In this document: positions 55,892-64,000 of the stretch, one piece after another | Numbering within the stretch: position 1 is the first letter of the stretch | Layout of the letters: every line of letters starts with the position of its first letter | Source: Pseudomonas sp. GV085 | GTDB lineage: Bacteria > Pseudomonadota > Gammaproteobacteria > Pseudomonadales > Pseudomonadaceae | DNA length: 64,000 bases | Assembly: GCF_003050925.1 (NCBI RefSeq) | Contig: NZ_QAOV01000005.1 | Coordinates: forward strand, 310,001-374,000 | Direction: 5' to 3' | The notes under the pieces: generated by a model | The model's input: only the letters and a program-made list of their open reading frames with translations | Database searches by the model: none | What the model was told of the DNA's origin: nothing | Program-made: the position numbers and the translations under genes

Positions 55892-55928
55892 ATTGCGGAG
55901 TGAATCGATAGCAGATTCATTCCGCAAT
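55892..55928. terminator. inverted repeat between convergent genes
   Basis: ATTGCGGAGTGAATC and GATTCATTCCGCAAT form a 15-bp stem with one mismatch around GATAGCA, between the ends of the quinone oxidoreductase and the TonB-C gene. No T-run follows on either side. Confidence 0.5.
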
Positions 55929-55942
55929 ACAGCGCAACAAGG

Positions 55943-56575
55943 TCAAGCTTTGAATCGACTACTCAACGACTCGGGAAGTGCGTCCAAGTACGTGCCATCA
56001 GGATTCTTCTGACAAGCACCGATTGCTCGCGGAAAGGCACCGCCCAGAACCGTGCTCCATCGCATAGACTGCTCATGTGTGAATTCCTGCGCCGGTATGC
56101 TTGAAACCAGACCTAACGCAACGAGTGTTTCGGTAAACAACGGCATTTCTCTCAATGCCTTCCTTGGGTGTTGAATTCGAAATTTTGCGACTTCTTCATT
56201 CAACTGACTGCAACGCAGCCCACCGACTTTCTTCTTGTAGGCTTGATACAAGCCCATATCGAGCGTTCGAACGAAAACGCTTTCGTAGCGAACGGTTTCA
56301 GGATTGCCCTCAAGAGGCCAAGGCTTGAACCGCCATTGCATCATTGCCTTCCTGACTGACTCACCGAACTTTGGGTTCGTAGCGTTCTCAATCTCCACCT
56401 CGCTGACCGAACCGTCATTACTGACGGTATAAGAAACCTTGGCCAAAACCTTCCTTTGACCATCGAAATGCTCAATTGGAAAATCTGCGTGCGGGGAATA
56501 GTCCGGCTCAAGTTTGAAGTCGGCAAAAATAATCGCGGGGGCTAAAAGCAAAAAAAGCGCTATTACAGATTTCAT
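55943..56575 (-). CDS. lone TonB C-terminal-domain protein (exported)
   Basis: A 210-residue exported protein with signal peptide MKSVIALFLLLAPAIIFADF. Residues 35-105 are a TonB C-terminal domain (VSYTVSNDGSVSEVEIENAT, SVRKAMMQWRFKPWPLEGNP). Unlike TonB there is no transmembrane anchor of usual length, no proline-rich linker and no adjacent exbB/exbD. The gene has visibly lower GC than the neighbours and has no counterpart that I recall between PA5234 and PA5235, so it may be a later acquisition. Function unknown. The frame runs upstream to 56614; ATG 56575 gives the natural signal peptide. Confidence 0.7.
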   Translation of the reverse strand: MKSVIALFLLLAPAIIFADFKLEPDYSPHADFPIEHFDGQRKVLAKVSYTVSNDGSVSEVEIENATNPKFGESVRKAMMQWRFKPWPLEGNPETVRYESVFVRTLDMGLYQAYKKKVGGLRCSQLNEEVAKFRIQHPRKALREMPLFTETLVALGLVSSIPAQEFTHEQSMRWSTVLGGAFPRAIGACQKNPDGTYLDALPESLSSRFKA

Positions 56576-56899
56576 TGAGTCACCCATCCTGACGAGATTG
56601 GCCTCGCCGGCCACTCACAGGACTTTAAAGAACCACTGAAACTATCAAAATCAGCTTGCTCTGCTATTCACGAAAGAACTTTCCCAAAACCCGCCTTACA
56701 ACCCCCCGAAAACCCGTAGGAAGCCGCGAAAGTAACGTTTCCTACAGCGTCCTTCACTTACATCTGAGCGACATGTTCATAAAGGAACACGCGACTTCCA
56801 ACATTTCCGCTGTTTTGCCGATGAGAACCGATGATATTTTCGGTAACGAAACTGTAATATTCGTATCCGCAGTCAAAACAAGAAATCTGGAGCTCTTGA
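56576..56899. promoter_or_regulatory. glpT upstream region with GlpR-like operator
   Basis: About 320 bases without a gene. TTTTCGGTAACGAAAC at 56837-56852 is an almost perfect palindrome (TTTCG-GTAA-CGAAA) that resembles the TTCGNTANCGAA core of GlpR operators. A second half-like TATTCGTATCC follows at 56859. The rest is AT-rich and includes AAACCCGTAGGAAGCCGCGA; no gene is supported. Confidence 0.45.
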
Positions 56900-58249
56900 A
56901 TGTTTGCTTTCTTTCGTCCTGCCGTACATCAGGCTCCATTGCCTGAAGACAAAATAGACAGCACCTACCGACGCCTGCGCTGGCAGATTTTCGCCGGCAT
57001 CTTCTTTGGCTATGCCGGTTACTACCTGCTGCGCAAAAACTTCTCCCTGGCCATGCCGTACCTGATCGATGAGGGCTACTCCCGTGGTCAGCTGGGTCTG
57101 GCGATGTCCGCCATCGCGATTGCCTACGGCCTGTCGAAGTTCCTCATGGGCCTGGTGTCCGACCGCTCTAACCCGCGCTTCTTCCTGCCGTTCGGCCTGC
57201 TGGTGTCGGCCGGGGTGATGTTCATTTTCGGTTTCGCGCCCTGGGCAACGTCCAGCGTGACCATGATGTTCATTCTGCTGTTCATCAACGGCTGGGCGCA
57301 GGGCATGGGTTGGCCACCGAGCGGCCGGACCATGGTGCACTGGTGGTCACAGAAGGAACGTGGCGGCGTGGTGTCCGTGTGGAACGTGGCACACAACGTC
57401 GGCGGTGGCCTGATCGGTCCGTTGTTCCTGATCGGCATGGGCCTGTTCAATGACTGGCACGCCGCGTTCTACGTGCCGGCTGCAGTGGCGCTGGCAGTGG
57501 CGGTGTTTGCCTTTGTGACCATGCGCGACACCCCGCAATCGGTTGGCCTGCCGCCGATCGAGCAGTACAAGAACGACTACCCGGAAGGCTACGACGCCAG
57601 CCACGAAGAGGAATTCAGCGCCAAGGAAATCTTCGTCAAATACGTGCTGCGCAACAAAATGCTCTGGTACATCGCCATGGCCAACGTCTTTGTCTATCTG
57701 CTGCGCTACGGCGTGCTGGACTGGGCACCGACCTACCTCAAGGAAGCCAAGGGTTTCACCGTAGACAAAACTTCGTGGGCGTATTTCTTCTACGAGTGGG
57801 CAGGTATCCCGGGCACGCTGCTGTGCGGCTGGATGTCGGACAAGATCTTCCGTGGCAACCGTGGCCTGACCGGCATGGTGTTCATGGCGCTGGTGACGGT
57901 CGCGACGCTGGTTTACTGGCTCAACCCGGCCGGCAATCCGATGGTCGACATGATCGCGCTGCTTTCCATTGGCTTCCTGATCTACGGCCCGGTGATGCTG
58001 ATCGGCCTGCAGGCGCTGGAACTGGCTCCGAAGAAAGCTGCCGGTACGGCGGCAGGCTTTACCGGGCTGTTCGGTTACTTGGGCGGTTCGGTCGCGGCCA
58101 GTGCAGCGATGGGCTACACCGTGGACCATTTCGGTTGGGACGGCGGTTTCGTGTTACTGGTCGGCGCCTGCCTGTTGGCGATGGCCTTCCTGGCCCCGAC
58201 GCTACGACACAAACAGATCGCCAGTCAGGGCCGCGAAGCGCTCGCTTGA
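56900..58249 (+). CDS. glpT: glycerol-3-phosphate/phosphate antiporter GlpT
   Basis: A 449-residue MFS transporter with 12 predicted membrane helices in two halves. The signature [40 protein letters not shown] and [20 protein letters not shown] (with the phosphate-handling Arg) are typical of GlpT/UhpT. It imports sn-glycerol 3-phosphate in exchange for phosphate and is also an entry route of fosfomycin. GGAG lies just ahead of the ATG, and a GlpR-like palindrome stands in the promoter. Its 3' end overlaps chaC by 25 bases, in convergent orientation. Confidence 0.92.
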   Translation: MFAFFRPAVHQAPLPEDKIDSTYRRLRWQIFAGIFFGYAGYYLLRKNFSLAMPYLIDEGYSRGQLGLAMSAIAIAYGLSKFLMGLVSDRSNPRFFLPFGLLVSAGVMFIFGFAPWATSSVTMMFILLFINGWAQGMGWPPSGRTMVHWWSQKERGGVVSVWNVAHNVGGGLIGPLFLIGMGLFNDWHAAFYVPAAVALAVAVFAFVTMRDTPQSVGLPPIEQYKNDYPEGYDASHEEEFSAKEIFVKYVLRNKMLWYIAMANVFVYLLRYGVLDWAPTYLKEAKGFTVDKTSWAYFFYEWAGIPGTLLCGWMSDKIFRGNRGLTGMVFMALVTVATLVYWLNPAGNPMVDMIALLSIGFLIYGPVMLIGLQALELAPKKAAGTAAGFTGLFGYLGGSVAASAAMGYTVDHFGWDGGFVLLVGACLLAMAFLAPTLRHKQIASQGREALA

Positions 58250-58893
58250 TCGGCCTTTGACTTACAGCGCTTGAGCCGCGCCTCCAGATTCCGGTCTGGC
58301 ATGGCGTGGCTGCGCAGGGCGTGCGCGGTCTGCTCGACATAATCGCGAGTGCTGCCGTAGCGCCCGCAGGCGTTTTCAAACACATGGCTCAGCACATGGT
58401 CCGGCAAGTTGCCGGCATAGCTGGGCAGGTGTCGCTCCAGCACAAAGCCCAATGCCTGTACCTGGCTGCCATCTTCGAGACGGCAGTTGAGCCAGTGCGG
58501 GCGGTAGGAAGGGAATGGCATCTCGCGCTGCCAAAGTGCGTAAAGCGATGCTTCGAGTTGCTCTTCGGGCAAGCGATAGGCGAAACCGCTGCAAGAACCG
58601 CCGCGATCCAGGCCAAACACCAGGCCGGGCATTTCCGGTGTGCCGCGATGTTCGTGGGACCACAGGTACAACCCGCGATGGTAACCATGCACCCGGCCGC
58701 GAACCCGCTCAACCGCCGTGCATTCAGGGCGCCAGATCAGCGAACCATACGCAAACAACCAGACCGGCCCGCCCTTGTGGCGCGCCATGGTCAATTGCAT
58801 CGAGCTGAGCAGTTGTTCGTGAGTGAGCTGCGGCCCCAGATCGAGCCGCGGAGGGTAAGCCAGATTCAAAAAAGCAGATTCAATGGCGCTCAT
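58225..58893 (-). CDS. gamma-glutamylcyclotransferase, ChaC family
   Basis: A 222-residue protein. The gamma-glutamyl pocket motif is [14 protein letters not shown] (YGSL), and the later [20 protein letters not shown] and a catalytic Glu in [11 protein letters not shown] region fit ChaC. Members degrade glutathione to 5-oxoproline and Cys-Gly. The frame is open to 58917, but ATG 58893 (MSAIESAF) is usual. Overlap with the 3' end of glpT is 25 bases. Confidence 0.85.
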   Translation of the reverse strand: MSAIESAFLNLAYPPRLDLGPQLTHEQLLSSMQLTMARHKGGPVWLFAYGSLIWRPECTAVERVRGRVHGYHRGLYLWSHEHRGTPEMPGLVFGLDRGGSCSGFAYRLPEEQLEASLYALWQREMPFPSYRPHWLNCRLEDGSQVQALGFVLERHLPSYAGNLPDHVLSHVFENACGRYGSTRDYVEQTAHALRSHAMPDRNLEARLKRCKSKADQASASRP

Positions 58894-59207
58894 GGCAACA
58901 GTTGTTCGGCCCCGCAAGCATTACAAAATGTAATGCACTATTAATGTAATAGAACATATAGCAGTAAAGGTAAAACGAAAAGTGATAAAGGACGTTTGCC
59001 TGACTGTTTATATACCCTAATGTCATTTTGCAAATATCTTAAATACCAGAATGAAATATGCATAAGCATTGAGTCCCTCCGGGAATAAAGCCGCTTATCA
59101 GAAACGTCCTACTCCCCCTTCAGATTTACCGCCTTCTGGCCCCCATCGAGCGTCGCGTATAACGGCCACACAGGCGCAAGCCAGACTGCCTTTACAGGGG
59201 GCCGCCA
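58894..59207. promoter_or_regulatory. divergent AT-rich promoter region, no gene
   Basis: Bases 58920-59060 are A/T-rich and contain repeated AATGTAAT (58927 and 58942) and TATATACC at 59010. They should serve both the ChaC gene and the outer-membrane protein gene at 59208. I see no small gene here. Confidence 0.4.
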
Positions 59208-59684
59208 ATGAAAAAACCATGGTTTTACGCAGTGCTGTCGATGGCCTTGGCGCCATTGGCGCTGGCACAGCCCGCAAACTCAAAGGACACCGGCTCCTGG
59301 TATTTGCAGACCAGTGTTTATACGAAGCACTATTCGCCCGACCCCAGGCACAACAACAATCAGGATCTGATTGGTCTTGAACGTATCGACGCGTCCGACC
59401 GGCTGTTTGGCGCTGCCACTTTTCGCAATTCGTACAGTCAACGCTCACACTATGCCTACGCGGGTAAACGCTACGAAAGCGCCTCCTATCCCGTGTATAT
59501 CAAATTCACGGGCGGCCTGCTGGAAGGCTACCGTGGCAAACATAAGGACAAGATCCCCCTGAATCGCTTCGGGGTCGCACCGGTGATCATCCCCTCACTG
59601 GGCGCACATTACGGTCCGGTGGCAGCCGAGCTGGTGTTGCTCGGCTTCAACGCCGCCATGGTGACCACTGGCGTGCGCTTCTGA
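59208..59684 (+). CDS. small outer-membrane beta-barrel-like protein (PagP-like)
   Basis: A 158-residue protein with a signal peptide (YAVLSMALAPLALAQ). The mature part has alternating strands: GSWYLQTSVYTKHYSPDP, DRLFGAATFRNSYSQRSHYA, YPVYIKFTGGLLEGYRGKHK and ELVLLGFNAAMVTTGVRF, ending in the terminal Phe usual for outer-membrane barrels. Databases sometimes label such proteins sn-glycerol-3-phosphate transporter because of glpT nearby; sequence gives no support for that. The pattern resembles the 8-stranded PagP barrel, but I cannot confirm the acyltransferase residues. Function unknown. Confidence 0.65.
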   Translation: MKKPWFYAVLSMALAPLALAQPANSKDTGSWYLQTSVYTKHYSPDPRHNNNQDLIGLERIDASDRLFGAATFRNSYSQRSHYAYAGKRYESASYPVYIKFTGGLLEGYRGKHKDKIPLNRFGVAPVIIPSLGAHYGPVAAELVLLGFNAAMVTTGVRF

Positions 59685-59696
59685 TCCCGCGCTGAC

Positions 59697-60665
59697 CTAC
59701 GAGCGTGGCGCGTAGGCAAAAACGTCGGCACGCATCTGATGCGCATCCATTCCCGCTTCCACCAGCGCATCCAGCGTGCCGTAGACCATGGCCGGAGAGC
59801 CGCTGGCGTACACGTGCAGCGGCTTGAGGTCAGGGAAGTCTTCACAGACCGCTTCATGCAACATGCCGCAACGCCCTTCCCAGTTGCATTGATCGCTGAC
59901 GACCTTGTGCAGGAACAGATTGGGCAGCTTCAGCCATTCGTCCCAATGCTCGACTTGATAAAAGTCTTCTGGACGACGCACGCCCCAATACAGGTGCACC
60001 GGATGTTTGAAACCCGAGGCCCGGCAATGTTCGATCAGGCCATGGATCTGGCCCATGCCGGTGCCAGCGGCGATCAGCACGAGAGGACCGTCCGGCAACT
60101 CTTCCAGATGGGTATCGCCAAACGGCAACTCGACCCGCACCATGCTGTTGCGCTGAAGCTGTTCGATCAGACCCAGCGCACTGGATTCACGCGCCAGTAC
60201 GTGGATTTCCAGGTCGCGTCCCGCATGCGGTGCCGAGGCGAGGGAGAAGGCGGACTTTTCGCCGCTCTCGCGTTCGATCATCAGGTACTGACCGGCGTGG
60301 TAGCGCGGCGGTTTACCGGCCGGAGCCCGCAGACGCACGCGCCAGGTGTCGCCGCCCACGTCCTTGCACTCAATGACCTGACACGACACGCTGCGCACCG
60401 GCAGTTCTCCCAAGGCGAGCACGCCATCCCACAGCACGATGCAGTCTTCCAGCGGCTCCGCTATGCAAGTGTAGAACTCGCCATGATCACGCACATTGCC
60501 GGCCTGCTCGACCCGCCCTTCCACCAGCAGCGCGGCGCACACGTGGCAATTGCCGTTGCGGCAGCTTTGCGGGCATTCGTAGCCCAGACGGCGTGCGCCA
60601 TCGAGAATCCGCTCGCCGGGCAATATCTCAAGCACTGCTCCGGAGGGCTGCAAGGTTACACGCAT
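59697..60665 (-). CDS. 2Fe-2S ferredoxin-type oxidoreductase (CDP-6-deoxy-glucoseen reductase-like)
   Basis: A 322-residue electron-transfer protein. The N-terminal plant-type ferredoxin domain has ligands Cys35, Cys40, Cys43 and Cys67 (SCRNGNCHVC ... FYTC). It is followed by an FAD domain (GQYLMIERESGEKSAFSLAS) and an NAD(P)H domain (VLIAAGTGMGQIHGLIEHCR). This is the layout of AscD/RfbI-type reductases and related oxygenase reductases. It overlaps the ubiD stop by one base (TGATG), so the two are translationally coupled, which might mean that it serves an enzyme of ubiquinone synthesis; that is inference. In P. aeruginosa PA5236 region a similar gene occurs. Confidence 0.8.
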   Translation of the reverse strand: MRVTLQPSGAVLEILPGERILDGARRLGYECPQSCRNGNCHVCAALLVEGRVEQAGNVRDHGEFYTCIAEPLEDCIVLWDGVLALGELPVRSVSCQVIECKDVGGDTWRVRLRAPAGKPPRYHAGQYLMIERESGEKSAFSLASAPHAGRDLEIHVLARESSALGLIEQLQRNSMVRVELPFGDTHLEELPDGPLVLIAAGTGMGQIHGLIEHCRASGFKHPVHLYWGVRRPEDFYQVEHWDEWLKLPNLFLHKVVSDQCNWEGRCGMLHEAVCEDFPDLKPLHVYASGSPAMVYGTLDALVEAGMDAHQMRADVFAYAPRS

Positions 60666-62131
60666 CAATCTATTCCTAACTGATTCCAGATGGCATCGAT
60701 CCGCTGGGTCACGGCATCGTCCTTGACGATGACCCTGCCCCACTCGCGGGTGGTTTCGCCCGGCCATTTATGTGTGGCATCGAGGCCCATTTTCGAACCC
60801 AGGCCGGACACCGGCGAAGCGAAGTCCAGGTAGTCGATCGGCGTGTTGTCGATCATCACCGTGTCGCGCTTGGGGTCCATGCGCGTGGTGATGGCCCAGA
60901 TCACGTCGTTCCAGTCCCGGGCGTTGATATCGTCGTCGGTGACGATAACGAACTTGGTGTACATGAACTGTCGTAAAAACGACCAGACACCCAGCATTAC
61001 CCGCTTGGCGTGGCCCGGATACGACTTCTTCATGGTCACGATGGCCATGCGGTACGAGCAGCCTTCGGGCGGCAAGTAGAAATCGGTGATCTCCGGGAAC
61101 TGCTTCTGCAGGATCGGCACGAACACCTCGTTCAGCGCAACGCCGAGAATCGCCGGCTCGTCCGGTGGACGGCCGGTGTAGGTGCTGTGGTAGATCGGTT
61201 TGATCCGGTGAGTGATGCGCTCGACAGTGAACACCGGGAAGCTGTCGACCTCGTTGTAGTAACCGGTGTGGTCGCCGTACGGGCCTTCATCGGCCATTTC
61301 GCCCGGATGGATCACGCCTTCGAGGATGATTTCGGCGGTGGCCGGCACTTGCAGGTCATTGCCGCGGCATTTCACCAGCTCGGTGCGGTTACCGCGCAAC
61401 AGGCCGGCGAAAGCGTATTCGGAAAGGCTGTCGGGAACCGGGGTCACGGCACCAAGGATGGTCGCTGGGTCCGCGCCCAATGCCACGGATACCGGGAACG
61501 GCTGGCCGGGATGCTTCTCGCACCATTCGCGGTAATCCAGCGCGCCGCCACGGTGGCTCAGCCAGCGCATGATGACCTTGTTGCGACCGATCACTTGCTG
61601 ACGATAGATGCCGAGGTTCTGGCGATCCTTGTTCGGGCCTTTGGTGACGGTCAGGCCCCAGGTGATCAACGGGCCAACGTCGCCCGGCCAGCAGGTCTGC
61701 ACCGGCAACATGGCCAGGTCGACGTCGTCGCCTTCGATGACCACTTCCTGGCACACCGCGTCCTTGACGACTTTCGGCGCCATCGAAATGATCTTGCGGA
61801 AAATCGGCAGCTTGGACCAGGCATCCTTCAGACCTTTCGGTGGCTCGGGTTCCTTGAGGAACGCCAGCAGCTTGCCGATTTCGCGCAGTTCGCTGACCGC
61901 CTCGGCGCCCATGCCCAGCGCCACGCGCTCGGGGGTGCCAAACAGGTTGCCGAGCACGGGAATGTCGTAACCGGTGGGTTTTTCGAAAAGCAGGGCTGGC
62001 CCCTTGGCGCGCAAAGTGCGGTCACAGACCTCGGTCATTTCCAGTACTGGGGACACCGGAACCTGGATGCGCTTGAGTTCACCGCGCTGTTCCAGGCCGC
62101 TGATAAAGTCGCGCAAGTCGCGATACTGCAT
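60665..62131 (-). CDS. ubiD: 3-octaprenyl-4-hydroxybenzoate carboxy-lyase UbiD
   Basis: A 488-residue UbiD-family decarboxylase. Segments [40 protein letters not shown] and the active-site strand [20 protein letters not shown] (with the catalytic Glu) match the family. It uses prenylated FMN made by UbiX and removes the carboxyl group of octaprenyl-hydroxybenzoate. The frame runs upstream to 62212; ATG 62131 (MQYRDLRDF) is the family start. Coupled to the reductase gene downstream. Confidence 0.94.
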   Translation of the reverse strand: MQYRDLRDFISGLEQRGELKRIQVPVSPVLEMTEVCDRTLRAKGPALLFEKPTGYDIPVLGNLFGTPERVALGMGAEAVSELREIGKLLAFLKEPEPPKGLKDAWSKLPIFRKIISMAPKVVKDAVCQEVVIEGDDVDLAMLPVQTCWPGDVGPLITWGLTVTKGPNKDRQNLGIYRQQVIGRNKVIMRWLSHRGGALDYREWCEKHPGQPFPVSVALGADPATILGAVTPVPDSLSEYAFAGLLRGNRTELVKCRGNDLQVPATAEIILEGVIHPGEMADEGPYGDHTGYYNEVDSFPVFTVERITHRIKPIYHSTYTGRPPDEPAILGVALNEVFVPILQKQFPEITDFYLPPEGCSYRMAIVTMKKSYPGHAKRVMLGVWSFLRQFMYTKFVIVTDDDINARDWNDVIWAITTRMDPKRDTVMIDNTPIDYLDFASPVSGLGSKMGLDATHKWPGETTREWGRVIVKDDAVTQRIDAIWNQLGID

Positions 62132-62229
62132 GCGTGAGCCTCGTGTTGGCCGTGGCGTTCGGGGCAGGCAGTTTAGCGCCGAACCCTTCGGTTCAGAACC
62201 ACGAACTGCCACCTGATCAAAAATCGGAT

Positions 62230-62262
62230 AGCAAAAAGCCGGGTTTCCCCGGCTTTTTGTGC
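62230..62262 (-). terminator. rho-independent terminator of rho gene
   Basis: AAAAAGCCGGGTTTCCCCGGCTTTTT: a 10-bp stem with A and T runs, 10 bases past the rho stop on the minus strand. Confidence 0.85.
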
Positions 62263-62271
62263 CTGCTCGAC

Positions 62272-63531
<1,260 letters not shown>

Positions 63532-63728
63532 ATAGGAATGACGTAATCATTTATGGAGGGGGGAAATTAAGCTTTTGGCTTAATGAGGCCGCGCCGCAGA
63601 GAAGGCGACAGGATCGCGTACTTATTCGAAAAGGAGTGCGTCGGCGACGGCTAGCAGGGGGCAATGGAGAAACCAGTGCGGGGCCGAATGTACCACCTGA
63701 GTTTAGGAGCGTCTAGCCCTGAATACGC
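63532..63728 (-). promoter_or_regulatory. rho leader region
   Basis: About 200 bases between the trxA terminator and the rho start. On the minus strand it contains CCATAAATGATTACGTCATT and runs of C/T (CCCCCCTCCATAAATG). It is the likely promoter and leader for rho; Rho autoregulation is known in E. coli but no specific element can be assigned here. Confidence 0.4.
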
Positions 63729-63758
63729 AAAAAGCCCCGCTATTTGCGGGGCTTTTTC
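63729..63758 (-). terminator. rho-independent terminator of trxA
   Basis: AAAAAGCCCCGC and GCGGGGCTTTTT pair around TATTT with A and T runs, about 20 bases past the trxA stop at 63779. Confidence 0.9.
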
Positions 63759-63778
63759 AGGACACTTTGCTGCGACGC

Positions 63779-64000
63779 TTAGATGTTGGCGTCGAGGAAG
63801 GCAGCCAGTTGCGATTTCGACAGTGCGCCGACCTTGGTCGCTTCAACGTTGCCGTTCTTGAACAGCATCAGGGTCGGGATACCGCGCACGCCATGCTTGG
63901 CCGGGGTTTCCTGGTTTTCGTCGATGTTCAGCTTGGCAACGGTCAGCTTGCCTTTGTAGGTCTCGGCAATTTCGTCCAGAACAGGAGCGATCATTTTGCA
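63779..64000 (-). CDS. trxA: thioredoxin TrxA, C-terminal part (partial)
   Basis: The last 73 codons of a thioredoxin that extends beyond base 64000. The visible part begins [20 protein letters not shown], the second Cys of the CGPC active site and the following helix, then [20 protein letters not shown], the cis-Pro loop [11 protein letters not shown], and ends [15 protein letters not shown]. The first Cys and the N-terminal 35 residues lie outside. TrxA reduces disulfides in the cytoplasm. The rho-trxA neighbourhood is conserved in Pseudomonas. Confidence 0.94.
   Translation of the reverse strand, partial: CKMIAPVLDEIAETYKGKLTVAKLNIDENQETPAKHGVRGIPTLMLFKNGNVEATKVGALSKSQLAAFLDANI

Overview
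The window is a chromosomal segment of a Pseudomonas, most likely of the P. fluorescens group. The evidence is the GC-rich coding sequence, the complete spu polyamine cluster beside a HacB-type acylase, the ssuEADCBF-lsfA sulfonate block, OprD-type porins, dispersed fluorescens-type REP/REPIN hairpins with GTAGGAGCGAGC arms, and an argA...gcv...ubiIH-pepP-zapA-6S RNA-glpT-ubiD-rho-trxA order that matches what I recall of P. aeruginosa PAO1 (PA5204 to PA5240). It is mostly conserved core genome. I see no CRISPR array, phage, insertion sequence or recognisable defence or secretion island, and no convincing unknown multi-gene system. The interesting material is small: three decayed gene remnants at conserved positions, REPINs that share a loop (one supplies the argE stop codon), a porin-upstream inverted repeat, a hidden 51-residue membrane protein, and a few poorly characterised genes.

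Layout. 1-7.4 kb: N-terminal part of a 2OG-Fe(II) oxygenase, a DUF2059 exported protein, an alpha/beta hydrolase, a thioredoxin-like DUF6436 protein, an Ntn-hydrolase acylase (hacB), a GlxA-type regulator and an HD-domain hydrolase. 7.4-17.9 kb: polyamine uptake (spuDEFGH) and catabolism (spuC, spuB, spuI), with spuA reduced to a remnant. 18-25 kb: a TetR regulator, a beta-helix protein, the sulfonate operon ssuEADCBF and the 1-Cys peroxiredoxin lsfA. 25-29.2 kb: two OprD-family porins, an inverted-repeat element and the 3' remnant of a taurine/sulfonate-type binding protein gene. 29.2-38.2 kb: argA, argE, a CYTH-CHAD protein, an Lrp-type regulator with a divergent ACT-like small protein, a stand-alone GspE-type ATPase, a stomatin/NfeD pair and DUF2388.

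38.3-47.1 kb: glycine cleavage genes gcvT-gcvH-gcvP with an ArnB-like aminotransferase on the opposite strand between gcvH and gcvP, then a two-gene iron(III) ABC system (fbpA, fbpB) without an ATPase. 47.3-53.6 kb: two ubiquinone hydroxylases, pepP, a UPF0149 protein, then on the other strand a coiled-coil protein, zapA, 6S RNA and the 5-formyl-THF cyclo-ligase. 53.6-64 kb: EVE protein, FliL-like protein, quinone oxidoreductase, a lone TonB-C protein, glpT, ChaC, a PagP-like outer membrane protein, a ferredoxin-reductase, ubiD, rho and the end of trxA.

How the genes work together: polyamines are imported by SpuDEFGH and either transaminated by SpuC or gamma-glutamylated by SpuB/SpuI. Sulfonates are imported by SsuABC and desulfonated by SsuDE, with LsfA handling peroxide under sulfate limitation. 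ArgA and ArgE bracket the acetylated-ornithine pathway. UbiD, UbiH and the UbiI-like enzyme serve ubiquinone synthesis. Genome comparisons quoted here are from memory, not from a search.
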